Shown in pieces: positions 1 through 9,202 of a stretch of DNA of 49,606 nucleotides (the stretch's first letter is position 1; every line of letters begins with the position of its first letter). The DNA is from Planctomycetota bacterium (GTDB lineage Bacteria; Planctomycetota; E44-bin39), in assembly GCA_004376375.1 (NCBI GenBank), contig SOJX01000046.1:1-49606 (forward strand), read 5' to 3'. Position numbers and translations under genes: made by a program. The notes below the pieces were generated by a model. That model was not told the DNA's origin. It did not search any database and saw nothing but the letters and a program-made list of their open reading frames with translations.

Positions 1-123
1 TTTGGGAGAACCGCTGTAGGACAGGATAACGGTTTTATCCTCACCGCATCCGCCGGCGGAAAAGAGCAGCACGAGGATTAGAAACGCGGGAACGGCGAGT
101 ATTCGGCAGGTCGGGAGTTTCAC
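1..123 (-). CDS. lipoprotein, N-terminal fragment (gene runs off the left edge)
   Basis: Only the first 41 codons lie in the window. The GTG start at 123 has a GGGAG ribosome binding site a few bases upstream. The reading is a type II signal peptide: a short basic n-region, a hydrophobic core, then the lipobox FSAGGC with the acylated Cys near residue 26. A consensus-like promoter lies upstream at 176-204 in the same orientation. The protein is therefore probably a lipid-anchored envelope protein; nothing can be said about its function from this piece. The frame is open to the window edge. Confidence 0.75.
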   Translation of the reverse strand, partial: MKLPTCRILAVPAFLILVLLFSAGGCGEDKTVILSYSGSPK

Positions 124-175
124 GGCTTCTCCCTCATAATTACGGTAAAGATTCAGACAGATACCTTACTTATAG

Positions 176-204
176 ATTATACAATTTTCTTATATTTTAA
201 GCAA
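176..204 (-). promoter_or_regulatory. sigma-70 promoter for the 1-123 lipoprotein gene
   Basis: Read on the minus strand: TTGCTT (199-204), a 17 bp spacer, TATAAT (176-181). It fires toward the GTG at 123, leaving a leader of about 45 nt. Confidence 0.7.
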
Positions 205-321
205 GTTAAGGGCGGACAGAAATATCCACGCGCCAAAAATCCCGTTTTAATGGATTAATCGGCGGTAATATGCCATATTCCCTCCCTTAACATCCTCATT
301 ACTTTTTTAGATTATCCGTTC

Positions 322-350
322 TTGACGCCGTCCTGCAAATATGCTTTAAT
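322..350 (+). promoter_or_regulatory. sigma-70 promoter for the IPT/kelch lipoprotein gene
   Basis: TTGACG (322-327), 17 bp, TTTAAT (345-350). A second TATAAT at 365-370 lacks a good -35. The stretch from 124 to 440 between the divergent genes holds only these two promoters and A+T-rich sequence; I see no gene in it. Confidence 0.65.
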
Positions 351-440
351 GAGCCGGTTGTTGGTATAATTCCGGGGAAAAGGACTGTGGCTCTCCATAT
401 ACCTTCTATAAGAGCGGCCAGAAAACTGAGGACCATTCAT

Positions 441-3400
441 ATGCGTTACGCCAAAACATTTGGAATCGTGTTGTCCCTGACAGCTTTGCTTCTTGCAGCC
501 TGCGGCGGCTGCCGGAACAAGAGCAAGCAGCGAATGCTGGCGAATAACGAGCTGGAATTCCTCGTAACCGAAGGGCTTACGGATTCCAACGTCGTTACCG
601 TCACCCATAACATGGAGAAGGACTGGTGGGTAACCATCGACAGGGAATGGATTCTTGCCGATCCCCTTTTCGGTGTCGGAAGAAACATCTCCGACACGCG
701 CTTCAACCTCGGTATCTCCATCAACGCCAGCGAATTGAGGGACGGGACCTATAACGGCGACGTTCAGGTCACTGACGGCTTCAACGCAAAGTGGTGGGCC
801 TGCAAAGTCAGGGTGACACCCGACCCGCCGATCCTCAACGCAATCGACCCGTTCAACGGCCCCAGCGACGGTGGAACGCTCGTCACCCTGACCGGAACGG
901 GCCTCAGGCCGGGCTCGGTGGTCATATTCGGTGACAACGTCCTCGATAACGTGTCTACTATATTCATATCGGAAACCACCCTGACGTGCATAACTCCTCC
1001 GAACCCCACTATCGGTTTTGTGGACGTTACCGTGAAGGTGCCCAACGGCAAGACCTCCACTTTGCCGAACGGCTTCCGGTATACTGATATAAGCATTATA
1101 AGCGTTCAACCCAACGTCGGCTCGGTCGACGGCGGCGACCTGGTCCTGATTCTCGGCCAGGGATTCGTGGACGGAGCTACAACTATCATGTTCGGCAGCG
1201 TTCCCGCCGCCGGCGTTACATTCGTTTCAACCACTGAACTCTGGGTAACTACACCGCCTTCGCCTCTCCCTCTACCGGGATACGGATCAGTGAATGTAAC
1301 CGCGGAAGATACAACCAACGGAGACATTTCTACGCTGGCAAACGGTTACACATATTCGCCTACCGGCCAACCGCCGCAGATTACTCTGGTTGACCCCGAC
1401 ATCGGCTACTGGGAAGGCGGGGACAACGTCACAATTCTGGGCCTGAACTTCGATAACTCGGTCATCGTGTTTTTCGATAACACCGCAATCGCCGCCGGCG
1501 ATACGACCTTTGTCAGCTCGACGCAAATAATAGTCATCACCCCCCCGCACACGCCGGGAAACGTCAGCGTAATGGTTCTGAACAACAGCAGCGGTCTATC
1601 GGCCACATGGAGCCGGGAGTTCATGTACACGGCGACCCCGAGACCCGTGATTGATTATATTGATCCGAAGGTGGCGTACACCGGCGTCAATCACTGGTAC
1701 TCGGCTTACAAGACATACACGCTCATGTATATAACGGGTGAAGGATTCCAGAACGGGGCAACGGTATTTTTCGGAGGCACCCAGGCTCCTCCCCCGCCAA
1801 CATATACAAATATGAATCCACCCCGAACATATCTGAGCGAAAATCTGCTGCTTGTGACCGTGCCGTACAGGTCCGCGACGGGGTATGTGAATATCCGTGT
1901 CGTAAACCCCGACGGCCAGGTTGCGTGGATTGAAAACGGCGTCGAATATGTCGACACGGATTCGCCGAGGATTGACGACGTCGATCCATCCATCGGTTTT
2001 ATCGGCGGCGGCGCCGATATCACCATCATCGGTTCATATTTCGACGATACCGGAGGGCTCACCGCCTTTATTGACAACAACGCGATTCAAGGCATTGAGG
2101 TGACGCAAATCAGCGGCGCCTCCCGCATGACCGGGACTACGCCGGAAAATACAGAACAGGGCTCGGTAGATATCATGGTTCGCAACGAAGACGGGCAGTT
2201 CACTCTCAAATTCAACGGATACAAATACACTTCGACCCTGCCGCCCTCGATTGACGATATCTCGGACCTGCGCGCTCCCCTGCTCGGCGGCAGCGCGCGC
2301 GGCGTTACCGTGCCGGCCGTCGCGGACGTCATCGGTTGCACATACATCGTCCTTCGGGGGGGGAACTTCATCCCGGGATTCAGCGTAGAAGCCGGCGGAG
2401 TTCTTTGCGACCATGCCGCATATGAAAATCCGCACCTCGCCTCCGTACGGACACCCGACCTCACAAACTCGGTTGTAGCTCCGGAGCTCGTTATGGTCAG
2501 AATGACCTCAACCGAGAATCAGACCGCGACGCTGTACGACAGACTCGTCTATATAAACGGCTCCATGACCGAGCAGAACTACCTGTGGTCCGAGAAGACC
2601 AAGCCTCATCACAGCTGGGAAGAAGAAGAGATTAACATGCAGGCTTTTGCCCTGACTACGGACACCGATCCGGCCGGCGCAGGGACGTTCCCGGTAGGAG
2701 TCGCAAGCGTTTTCTTCCCGAGCGGCGTTACAATGCACGACATGGCTTACATTCCGGCGGCCTCGACCTTCAGCTCAACGGCAACCGGGATGCTGTTCGG
2801 GTTTGGAGGCTGGGACGGCGTCGGCTACGTGGATGATACGTATTTCCTGTTCTGGAATTATACTGGATTAACACCCGTCGAAGTCGGCGATCTCGGCAAC
2901 TGGGGCATTATTACCGCTGTCACCATGACCTCGGGCGCGCCGGAGGCACGCGGCCAGCATCAGCTCGTCTATGACAGCAGTAGAGACGTTATCGTCCTCT
3001 ACGGCGGCCTCACGGGACCGGGGGAGTTAAAAGACGATACATGGGAACTCAGCGTAGCTGCAACCGTCTGGACGTGGACGCAGATCGCAACGGCTGCAGA
3101 CCCCCCGGCACGTATCGGCCACAACATGGTTTACGAGTCGAACGGCAACACCGTGATTGTCTTCGGAGGATATTTCATCGGATTTCCGCCTCAGATGTAC
3201 AACGATGTCTGGGAATATAATCCCGCCGGGCCGACCTGGACCCAGTTGGACGACGGGACGGGAGTCGGCAAACCCGCAAAACGCGCCTATGCCTCTTTCG
3301 AGTTCGACTCCACCAGGAACGTTGCCGTCCTGTACGGCGGCATAGACCTCGCCACCAATAAACAGTACAACGACACATGGGAATGGGACGTGACCACGGA

Positions 3401-3761
3401 CACCTGGGCGGAAATTTTCCCCGACGGCAGCGCAAGCTCGGCGCCGTCACGCGACCAGGCCACCATGGTTTACGACGCCAATCGTCAGTCCTGCATCATG
3501 CTCGGCGGCAACAGCGGTTTGGACAACGGTCTCCATACCGACATCTGGGAATATGACGGCCCCACGCAAACATGGATCAAACACACTCCAACCGTCGCCC
3601 GGGCCGGCGCGAGGGCGTTCGGCAGCGCCGTTTACGATTCCGACCGCCAGTGCATCACGGTCTTCGGCGGCAATACGTTCAATTACAGCAAGCTCTACAA
3701 CGACGTCTGGGACGCCGGAACGTGGGACCCGAACGACAGCAAGCAACCCACTGCACCGTAA
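441..3761 (+). CDS. surface lipoprotein with IPT/TIG repeats and kelch-like repeats
   Basis: I place the start at ATG 441, which has GAGG about 10 bases upstream and opens a textbook lipoprotein signal (lipobox LLAAC, Cys21). An in-frame start at 387 would bury that signal. The 1106-residue protein has a short N-terminal beta domain, then about six IPT/TIG immunoglobulin-like units, each opening with a P-x-I-x-x-[IV]-x-P phrase and a Gly-rich G-T/D-x-[VI]-x-[IL]-x-G strand. The last ~350 residues carry five or six kelch-like units of the type [VI]-x-[LF]-[YFG]-G-G ... [DN]-[TDV]-W-[EA], suggesting a beta-propeller. No catalytic motif is visible, so adhesion or ligand binding at the cell surface is the likely role. 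It is followed by an intrinsic terminator. Confidence 0.85.
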   Translation: MRYAKTFGIVLSLTALLLAACGGCRNKSKQRMLANNELEFLVTEGLTDSNVVTVTHNMEKDWWVTIDREWILADPLFGVGRNISDTRFNLGISINASELRDGTYNGDVQVTDGFNAKWWACKVRVTPDPPILNAIDPFNGPSDGGTLVTLTGTGLRPGSVVIFGDNVLDNVSTIFISETTLTCITPPNPTIGFVDVTVKVPNGKTSTLPNGFRYTDISIISVQPNVGSVDGGDLVLILGQGFVDGATTIMFGSVPAAGVTFVSTTELWVTTPPSPLPLPGYGSVNVTAEDTTNGDISTLANGYTYSPTGQPPQITLVDPDIGYWEGGDNVTILGLNFDNSVIVFFDNTAIAAGDTTFVSSTQIIVITPPHTPGNVSVMVLNNSSGLSATWSREFMYTATPRPVIDYIDPKVAYTGVNHWYSAYKTYTLMYITGEGFQNGATVFFGGTQAPPPPTYTNMNPPRTYLSENLLLVTVPYRSATGYVNIRVVNPDGQVAWIENGVEYVDTDSPRIDDVDPSIGFIGGGADITIIGSYFDDTGGLTAFIDNNAIQGIEVTQISGASRMTGTTPENTEQGSVDIMVRNEDGQFTLKFNGYKYTSTLPPSIDDISDLRAPLLGGSARGVTVPAVADVIGCTYIVLRGGNFIPGFSVEAGGVLCDHAAYENPHLASVRTPDLTNSVVAPELVMVRMTSTENQTATLYDRLVYINGSMTEQNYLWSEKTKPHHSWEEEEINMQAFALTTDTDPAGAGTFPVGVASVFFPSGVTMHDMAYIPAASTFSSTATGMLFGFGGWDGVGYVDDTYFLFWNYTGLTPVEVGDLGNWGIITAVTMTSGAPEARGQHQLVYDSSRDVIVLYGGLTGPGELKDDTWELSVAATVWTWTQIATAADPPARIGHNMVYESNGNTVIVFGGYFIGFPPQMYNDVWEYNPAGPTWTQLDDGTGVGKPAKRAYASFEFDSTRNVAVLYGGIDLATNKQYNDTWEWDVTTDTWAEIFPDGSASSAPSRDQATMVYDANRQSCIMLGGNSGLDNGLHTDIWEYDGPTQTWIKHTPTVARAGARAFGSAVYDSDRQCITVFGGNTFNYSKLYNDVWDAGTWDPNDSKQPTAP

Positions 3762-3787
3762 TTCCTGAAAACAAGCTACCGTTCATC

Positions 3788-3816
3788 AAACCGGCGGCCC
3801 ACAGCCGCCGGTTTTT
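3788..3816 (+). terminator. intrinsic terminator after the IPT/kelch gene
   Basis: An 11 bp GC-rich stem (AAACCGGCGGC with its complement) closes on a 5-base loop and runs into TTTTT. It lies 27 bp after the stop codon. Confidence 0.85.
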
Positions 3817-3881
3817 CATATTAATACTTGTTTTCTCCGTAAATAAAATATGACGCCTGACGCTGATGCTTTGGAAATCGC

Positions 3882-3910
3882 TTGACACTTCAAAAAACCA
3901 CACTTATAAT
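3882..3910 (+). promoter_or_regulatory. perfect-consensus sigma-70 promoter for htrA
   Basis: TTGACA (3882-3887), exactly 17 bp, TATAAT (3905-3910). The in-frame TTG at 3882 is the -35 box itself, which excludes it as a start codon. Confidence 0.85.
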
Positions 3911-3953
3911 CAAATTTCACCACAGTTTTGGGAAGTACTTCGAAAGGTTCAGT

Positions 3954-5348
3954 ATGCGATTGCGAATCTTTATCTGGGCCGTTTGCACATTCATTTTTCT
4001 TGTTACGCCTCCCGTTCTGAATGGAGAGGAACCTGCCCCCGCACCTGATCCTGAAAAGCAATCAAGAAAAACGCCCGTCGTCAAAGTCGTGGAGAAAGTC
4101 AATCCATCCGTGGTAAACATCTCCACCGAGATGATAGTCCGGCAGCGGCGGCGGATGTCTTTTGATCCGTTTTTCGACCCGTTTTTCGACGAGTTTTTCG
4201 GAAAATATAAGACCACCAGTCTCGGCAGCGGCGTAATAATCGACCCGGAAGGCTATATCCTGACAAATGCCCACGTCGTTCTGCGCGCCACTTCCATAAC
4301 CGTAAAACTCTCGGACAAATCGGAATACAATGCATTGCTGCTCGCAACGGAACCCAGGAACGACCTCGCCCTGATAAAGATCGACCCGAAGCCGGGCGCA
4401 AAACTGAAAGCAATTGAATTTGGCACTTCCAGCGACCTGATGACAGGCGAAACGGCAATCGCGCTGGGAAATCCTTTGGGACTTTCCAACACTGTAACCG
4501 TAGGCGTCGTCTCGGCCGTGAACAGGTCGGTGGAACTTAATGGCCGCATAATCTTCAAGGACTTTCTGCAGACCGACGCGGCGATCAATCCGGGCAACTC
4601 AGGCGGCCCGCTGGCGAACATCAAAGGCAAGATGATCGGCCTCAATACCGCGATTCGCATCGCCGCAGAGGGAATCGGCTTCGCAATCCCGGTCGACCGC
4701 GTTCGTGAAGAACTGGTAGACCTCGTGGAAAGAGCGCCGCTGACCACGTTGTACGCTGGTATCAGGCTCCGCACCGAGGCCGGGAAGTTTTACATCAGGG
4801 AAGTAACGGAAAAAAGCCCGGCTGATGAAGCCGGCGTCAAAGCTGACGACCTGCTTGTCTCCGTAGCCGGTGAAAAAGTGGTGTCGGCGGTTTCACTGGC
4901 TAAGGAAATCGCCAGGCGCAAGGCCGGGGATAAACTCGAAATCGAAATCAAAAGAGGCGGCAAAACAAAAAAACTCACCCTGACCCTCGAAAAATGCCCT
5001 GCAACGAAAGCAGAGAAGCTTGCACTAAAACATCTGGGGCTCGGGGTAGAAAAGCTTACATATTCATCGGCCCGCAAGGCGAACATGAAGTACCTTGACG
5101 CGGTCGTCATCAATGAAGTCGTCAAGGACGGACCGGGCGACCGTATCGGTTTCGAAAAAGGGGACCTGCTTCTGGAAATCGCCATCATCGAGCAGCGCGG
5201 GCCCTACTCGGTGACAACCGGGTCAGTAAAAGTAACCGGCCTTGACGAACTGGAACGTTTCCTTTCGATTGATGTAAGCGGACGACTGGTTTCAGTCACG
5301 ATAGCGCGCGACGGCGAGCGTTTTAAGGGAAAACTGCTGGCTCGCTGA
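3954..5348 (+). CDS. HtrA/DegP-type periplasmic serine protease
   Basis: This is a 464-residue exported protease of the DegP/DegQ type, acting on misfolded or regulatory envelope proteins. The start is ATG 3954 (AAAGG six bases upstream), which gives a normal Sec signal peptide (residues 1-23). The chymotrypsin-fold domain has the full catalytic triad: His107 in TNAHVV, Asp137 in NDLALIKI and Ser216 in NPGNSGGPL. A phenylalanine-rich insertion (residues 70-84) resembles the LA loop of DegP proteins. A PDZ domain follows (about 270-345). A second, more divergent PDZ-like segment lies at about 375-460. The stop is only 24 bp before the kinase gene, so the two are probably one transcript from the promoter at 3882. 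Confidence 0.9.
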   Translation: MRLRIFIWAVCTFIFLVTPPVLNGEEPAPAPDPEKQSRKTPVVKVVEKVNPSVVNISTEMIVRQRRRMSFDPFFDPFFDEFFGKYKTTSLGSGVIIDPEGYILTNAHVVLRATSITVKLSDKSEYNALLLATEPRNDLALIKIDPKPGAKLKAIEFGTSSDLMTGETAIALGNPLGLSNTVTVGVVSAVNRSVELNGRIIFKDFLQTDAAINPGNSGGPLANIKGKMIGLNTAIRIAAEGIGFAIPVDRVREELVDLVERAPLTTLYAGIRLRTEAGKFYIREVTEKSPADEAGVKADDLLVSVAGEKVVSAVSLAKEIARRKAGDKLEIEIKRGGKTKKLTLTLEKCPATKAEKLALKHLGLGVEKLTYSSARKANMKYLDAVVINEVVKDGPGDRIGFEKGDLLLEIAIIEQRGPYSVTTGSVKVTGLDELERFLSIDVSGRLVSVTIARDGERFKGKLLAR

Positions 5349-5372
5349 CGCGCTCTCGGAAAGGACGAACTG

Positions 5373-8300
5373 GTGGACGAAACTGAACAAACAGACATTC
5401 TGTTCGAGAAGATCGCGCTGGACCTCGGCTTTATCACGGAGAAGCGTCTCAACGAGGCGAAGAAGTTCCAGAAGGACCTCGTCACCATGGAGATGCCTTC
5501 GCTGCCCATGAAGACAATCTGCCTGAAAAAGAAACTGCTTTCCGAAGCCCAGGTCGGACAGATAGAGCGCGCCATCAAGGAACTCGAGGCCGACAACGTC
5601 ATCCCCGGATACCAGATCATCGCGCACATCGCCCGCGGCGCGATGGGAACGGTATACAAGGCGTTCCAGGTCGCGATGGAGAGGAGCGTATGCCTCAAGA
5701 TACTCGACCCGGACCTCGCGGAGGAGCCGCGCTGGGTCAAGAAGTTCATGAACCAGGGCAAGGTGCTCGCGCGGCTTTCCCACCACCACATCTGCGACGG
5801 CTACGACGCAGGTCATCTGGGCGACCGCTACTTCGTGGCGGTCGAATATATTCCCGGTCTGAACCTCAAGGAACTGCTCGAGGTTCAGATCAGGCTCGAA
5901 GAACCCGAAGCGATTAAAATAATCGAACAGATCACCAAGGCACTCGAACACGCCTCTTCAAAGGGCATCGTCCACCGCGACATCAAGCCGCAGTCGATTA
6001 TCGTAACGAACGACGGAACCGCAAAGCTCTGCGACTACGGGCTTGCGCTCGAGGACGAAGAAATCGGCGAGGACAGCCCGCCCGGAAACCCGTTCTACAT
6101 GTCGCCGGAGCAGGCAAAGGGTTTCACGGAAATCGACGTCCGAAGCGATATATATTCGCTCGGCGCGACCTTCTTCCACCTGATAACCGGCCAGGTCCCC
6201 TTCGGCGGGGAAGATCCCTTTGAAGTAATGACCAAGCACATCATGGAGCCTCCGGCAACGGCAAGAGAGGCAAACTCCGAAATTAGCGAGGCCACGTCCG
6301 AGCTAATCACCCGGATGATGGCAAAGGAGCCCGACGAAAGATTCCAGTCCCCAACGGCCCTTTTGCACGCCATTCAGGACGCAAAAGTCAACCGGCTCAT
6401 GGAGGAAGAGCCGCCGGTAGAAGTCGTCGCGCCGCCTGATTTCGATATCGAGGAAGATTTGGCCCCGGGTGCAGAGGATGTACCCGTTATAAGACGACGA
6501 CGACGCGGCAAGAAGCGGCCGCGTTCGAAAACGTGGCGAAAACCCCTTCCGACGCCCTCCTCCTTGGGGAAAGCGGTTCCCGATGACCTTGTCGGACAGG
6601 CAGACCTCAAAGAGCCCGGGTATCCGTCTCATGAAGCGGCGCTCGGGGCCGACGGCGCTCCGGTCGACATCCCGGACGATGTCGACCTGGATGAAATGAA
6701 ACCCCTTACCGCGGAAGACAAGGCAGACGCGGCCCGGGTGGATGAAGAAGAAGACCTGGAACCGACCAGGCAGGTCGCTCCCTCGCGCCGGCGTTCGGAC
6801 CGCCTGAGGCCGGCCGGTTCCAAACGCGGAACCGTGCCTGTTTATGCCGAAGAACCCGAGCCGTTCGCCCCCGAGAAAAGCCATAAGGCGCTGATAATCT
6901 CCCTTATTGTGATATTGCTTATCGGGGCGGGCATTGTTGTTCTCTCTCTTAACATTTCAAGGCCGGAATATGAAGACGACGACGAGTATGCCGCCGGAAC
7001 TGCCACGTCGACGGGGAGAAGGACCGGCACTGCCGGCACGGGCAGAAGAACCGGCACCGGCACGGCGGCGCGACAAACGCCGACCGCTACCGGTACGGGC
7101 ACAATCGCAGCCGTGTGGGATTGGAAGGTCGAGCTGAAAGAAATCAAGGCTTTCGCCGAAAAAGAACCCGATAAAGAAAGTGAAACCTTACGCCGCTACA
7201 AAAACCTTATCGCCAAAACCAACGTCAGGTCAATGACGGAAGCCGCCAAAGCCGTCGCGAAAAGCCGCGATACATATGCAACCTCCCGGTGGGGCGTTGT
7301 CTCCAGGTTTGCGCAGGAGCTTTACAGGAAGGAACAACTCAGGGCCGCCTTCAACATGTATAACGGCTTCCAGGTGGTCTTCAAGGATTTCTCCGAGCTG
7401 AAACAATCGGCCGAAGCCCAGGCGGCAAACATCAGACGGGTCTCATCCCGCCGGTGGCAGTCGATAAATCGGGAAATCGAGGGGCTTGTCCGCGTGGGCA
7501 AATTCAGCATAGCCAGGGAAAAGCTCAAGACTGCGCAGAAAAACCTCCTCTCTGCGGAGGCAAACGCGGCCCGCGACGCCCTCGACGAGATAAAGAAGGC
7601 AAGACTGGCGAAGATGGAAGCCGCCCTCCAGAACGCAGAGCAGGAATTCCTCACCCTCAAAACCGCCATACAGGTAAAGCTCGCCAACTCCGAGCTCGAA
7701 CCTGCGAAAAAAACGGTTATAGCGGCGATAAAAAAGTCGGAGTACCCGCTGTTCAAAAACCTGGCCGATGACTTCCTTACCGACATCAACCGCATCATCG
7801 AGGCCAAGGAAGCGATCGAATCCGGTATAAAGAAATCCATCGGATCGCGCTTCTCGTTTTTCTTCCCCGACGGCAGCTTCAAGGTCGGAAAGGTCATCTC
7901 ATACGAGCAGGATACAATCCGTATAAATACCCACAACCGGATAGAGATAGTCCTTTTCAAACAGCTTTCCGGCCACACCATACTGCAGCTGGCCCTGAGG
8001 GTTCACGACAAGGAAAAGCCCGACATCTATTCCAAAATCGGGCTCTATTCGCTTTACGTGAGGCGGGACAACAAGCACGCGCTTGAAATGTTCGAAAAAG
8101 CCGAGGAAAAAGGCGCGCCCAGCATCGCCCGCTTCAGGAACCTCATCCGCGAGCTCGAGTTCGCGGACATGATTGTCAAAGGCGAGTCCTTCTACCGCCG
8201 CGGAAAATACATGGAAGCGGTCGAGGAGTTCACCAGGGTTCTGGACGTGCTCTCGGGCGCCGGACAGGAAGGCCGGCGAAAGCTGCTCGAGGCCCGGCTG

Positions 8301-8957
8301 AAAGACGCGCTGGAAAAATCCGGCATCACGAAAATCCTTACCGGCAGCGTCACCTTCCGGGACGGGCGGTACGTCATAGTGTATGATTTTTCCCGCGGAC
8401 TGCAGCTTGCCGACTTCGTCGAGTATGTCTGGTCCCAGAAGAAGAAAGGCGAACCCTCGTGGGAGGTGAAGAACGGCCGCCTCGTGGCAAAGGGAAAAAA
8501 GATGATGCGGTGGCGGTCGAGCTTCGATCAGCGCACCAATTTCAAGGTCGAATTCCAGGCGGAAGTCGTCGACTCGGGCGCGGGCTTTGAAATCCTCGTC
8601 GCCGCGGACAACCGCGGGTTCAAGGGCAAATGCTACCTCGTCGGATTCGGAGCCTCTGTCAAATCCGGCGAGCCGCGCGAAATTTATTTCGCCAAACTGG
8701 GTAGAAAGAAAATCACCAAGCTGGGCGCGGAAAGCACTCCGACGATAGTATCCGGGCAAAGGTATAACGTGAAGATATCGTATACGGAGGGCTTTTACCG
8801 CATATACGTGGACGAGAGTAAAGTACTCGAGATAGCGGAGAAAGCCTATACCGGCGGGACGATCGTATTCCGCGCGGTAGGCGGAACAGTGTTTTTCGAC
8901 AATATCATCCTGACGGGCAAAATCGACCCCGACTGGCTCAAGAACGCGCCGCGCTAA
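5373..8957 (+). CDS. transmembrane Ser/Thr protein kinase with exported C-terminal concanavalin-like domain
   Basis: A 1194-residue protein with a GTG start (AAAGGA upstream). Residues 5-75 form a helical domain like those preceding kinases and type II/IV secretion ATPases. The kinase domain spans about 79-345, with a glycine-rich loop (RGAMGTVYKA), Lys109, catalytic HRD (201-203), a DYG in place of DFG (221-223), and an SPEQ activation-segment motif. The Mg-binding Asn of HRDxKPxN is replaced by Ser208 (HRDIKPQS). An acidic and basic linker leads to one membrane helix (about 506-526), a Thr/Gly-rich stretch, long alpha-helical repeats, and a C-terminal domain (about 995-1190) resembling the 3-keto-disaccharide hydrolase/DUF1080 or LamG fold. 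The likely topology is kinase inside and binding domain outside, i.e. a sensor kinase, co-transcribed with htrA. Confidence 0.9.
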   Translation: MDETEQTDILFEKIALDLGFITEKRLNEAKKFQKDLVTMEMPSLPMKTICLKKKLLSEAQVGQIERAIKELEADNVIPGYQIIAHIARGAMGTVYKAFQVAMERSVCLKILDPDLAEEPRWVKKFMNQGKVLARLSHHHICDGYDAGHLGDRYFVAVEYIPGLNLKELLEVQIRLEEPEAIKIIEQITKALEHASSKGIVHRDIKPQSIIVTNDGTAKLCDYGLALEDEEIGEDSPPGNPFYMSPEQAKGFTEIDVRSDIYSLGATFFHLITGQVPFGGEDPFEVMTKHIMEPPATAREANSEISEATSELITRMMAKEPDERFQSPTALLHAIQDAKVNRLMEEEPPVEVVAPPDFDIEEDLAPGAEDVPVIRRRRRGKKRPRSKTWRKPLPTPSSLGKAVPDDLVGQADLKEPGYPSHEAALGADGAPVDIPDDVDLDEMKPLTAEDKADAARVDEEEDLEPTRQVAPSRRRSDRLRPAGSKRGTVPVYAEEPEPFAPEKSHKALIISLIVILLIGAGIVVLSLNISRPEYEDDDEYAAGTATSTGRRTGTAGTGRRTGTGTAARQTPTATGTGTIAAVWDWKVELKEIKAFAEKEPDKESETLRRYKNLIAKTNVRSMTEAAKAVAKSRDTYATSRWGVVSRFAQELYRKEQLRAAFNMYNGFQVVFKDFSELKQSAEAQAANIRRVSSRRWQSINREIEGLVRVGKFSIAREKLKTAQKNLLSAEANAARDALDEIKKARLAKMEAALQNAEQEFLTLKTAIQVKLANSELEPAKKTVIAAIKKSEYPLFKNLADDFLTDINRIIEAKEAIESGIKKSIGSRFSFFFPDGSFKVGKVISYEQDTIRINTHNRIEIVLFKQLSGHTILQLALRVHDKEKPDIYSKIGLYSLYVRRDNKHALEMFEKAEEKGAPSIARFRNLIRELEFADMIVKGESFYRRGKYMEAVEEFTRVLDVLSGAGQEGRRKLLEARLKDALEKSGITKILTGSVTFRDGRYVIVYDFSRGLQLADFVEYVWSQKKKGEPSWEVKNGRLVAKGKKMMRWRSSFDQRTNFKVEFQAEVVDSGAGFEILVAADNRGFKGKCYLVGFGASVKSGEPREIYFAKLGRKKITKLGAESTPTIVSGQRYNVKISYTEGFYRIYVDESKVLEIAEKAYTGGTIVFRAVGGTVFFDNIILTGKIDPDWLKNAPR

Positions 8958-9202
8958 GAAAGTATGAAGGCTGAAGTATGAAGGATGAAAAAGAATTGTA
9001 AATTGAGAATTGTAAATTGAGAATTGTAAATTGGGAATTGGAAATCGTCAATACTCAATATTCAATACTCAATTCGCAAACGGAAAGGATGAATTAAGAA
9101 TTATAAAATCTTATAATTCATACTTCACCCTTCATCCTTCATCCTTTCTTCCTTCATCCTTTCTTCCTTCATACTTCAGCCTTCATCCTTCATACTTTCT
9201 TC
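8958..9202. repeat. left arm of inverted array pair around the peptidase gene
   Basis: From outside in, the region contains purine-rich words (GTATGAAGG, GATGAAGGCTGAA), AATTGTAAATTGAG words, CAATACTCAAT words, an AATTAAGAATTATAAAATC/TTATAATTC fold, then a pyrimidine-rich mirror (CCTTCATACTTCAGCC). It can fold on itself. It is also repeated in reverse orientation at 10501-10691. The stop codon and last codons of the peptidase gene lie inside it. Confidence 0.9.
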
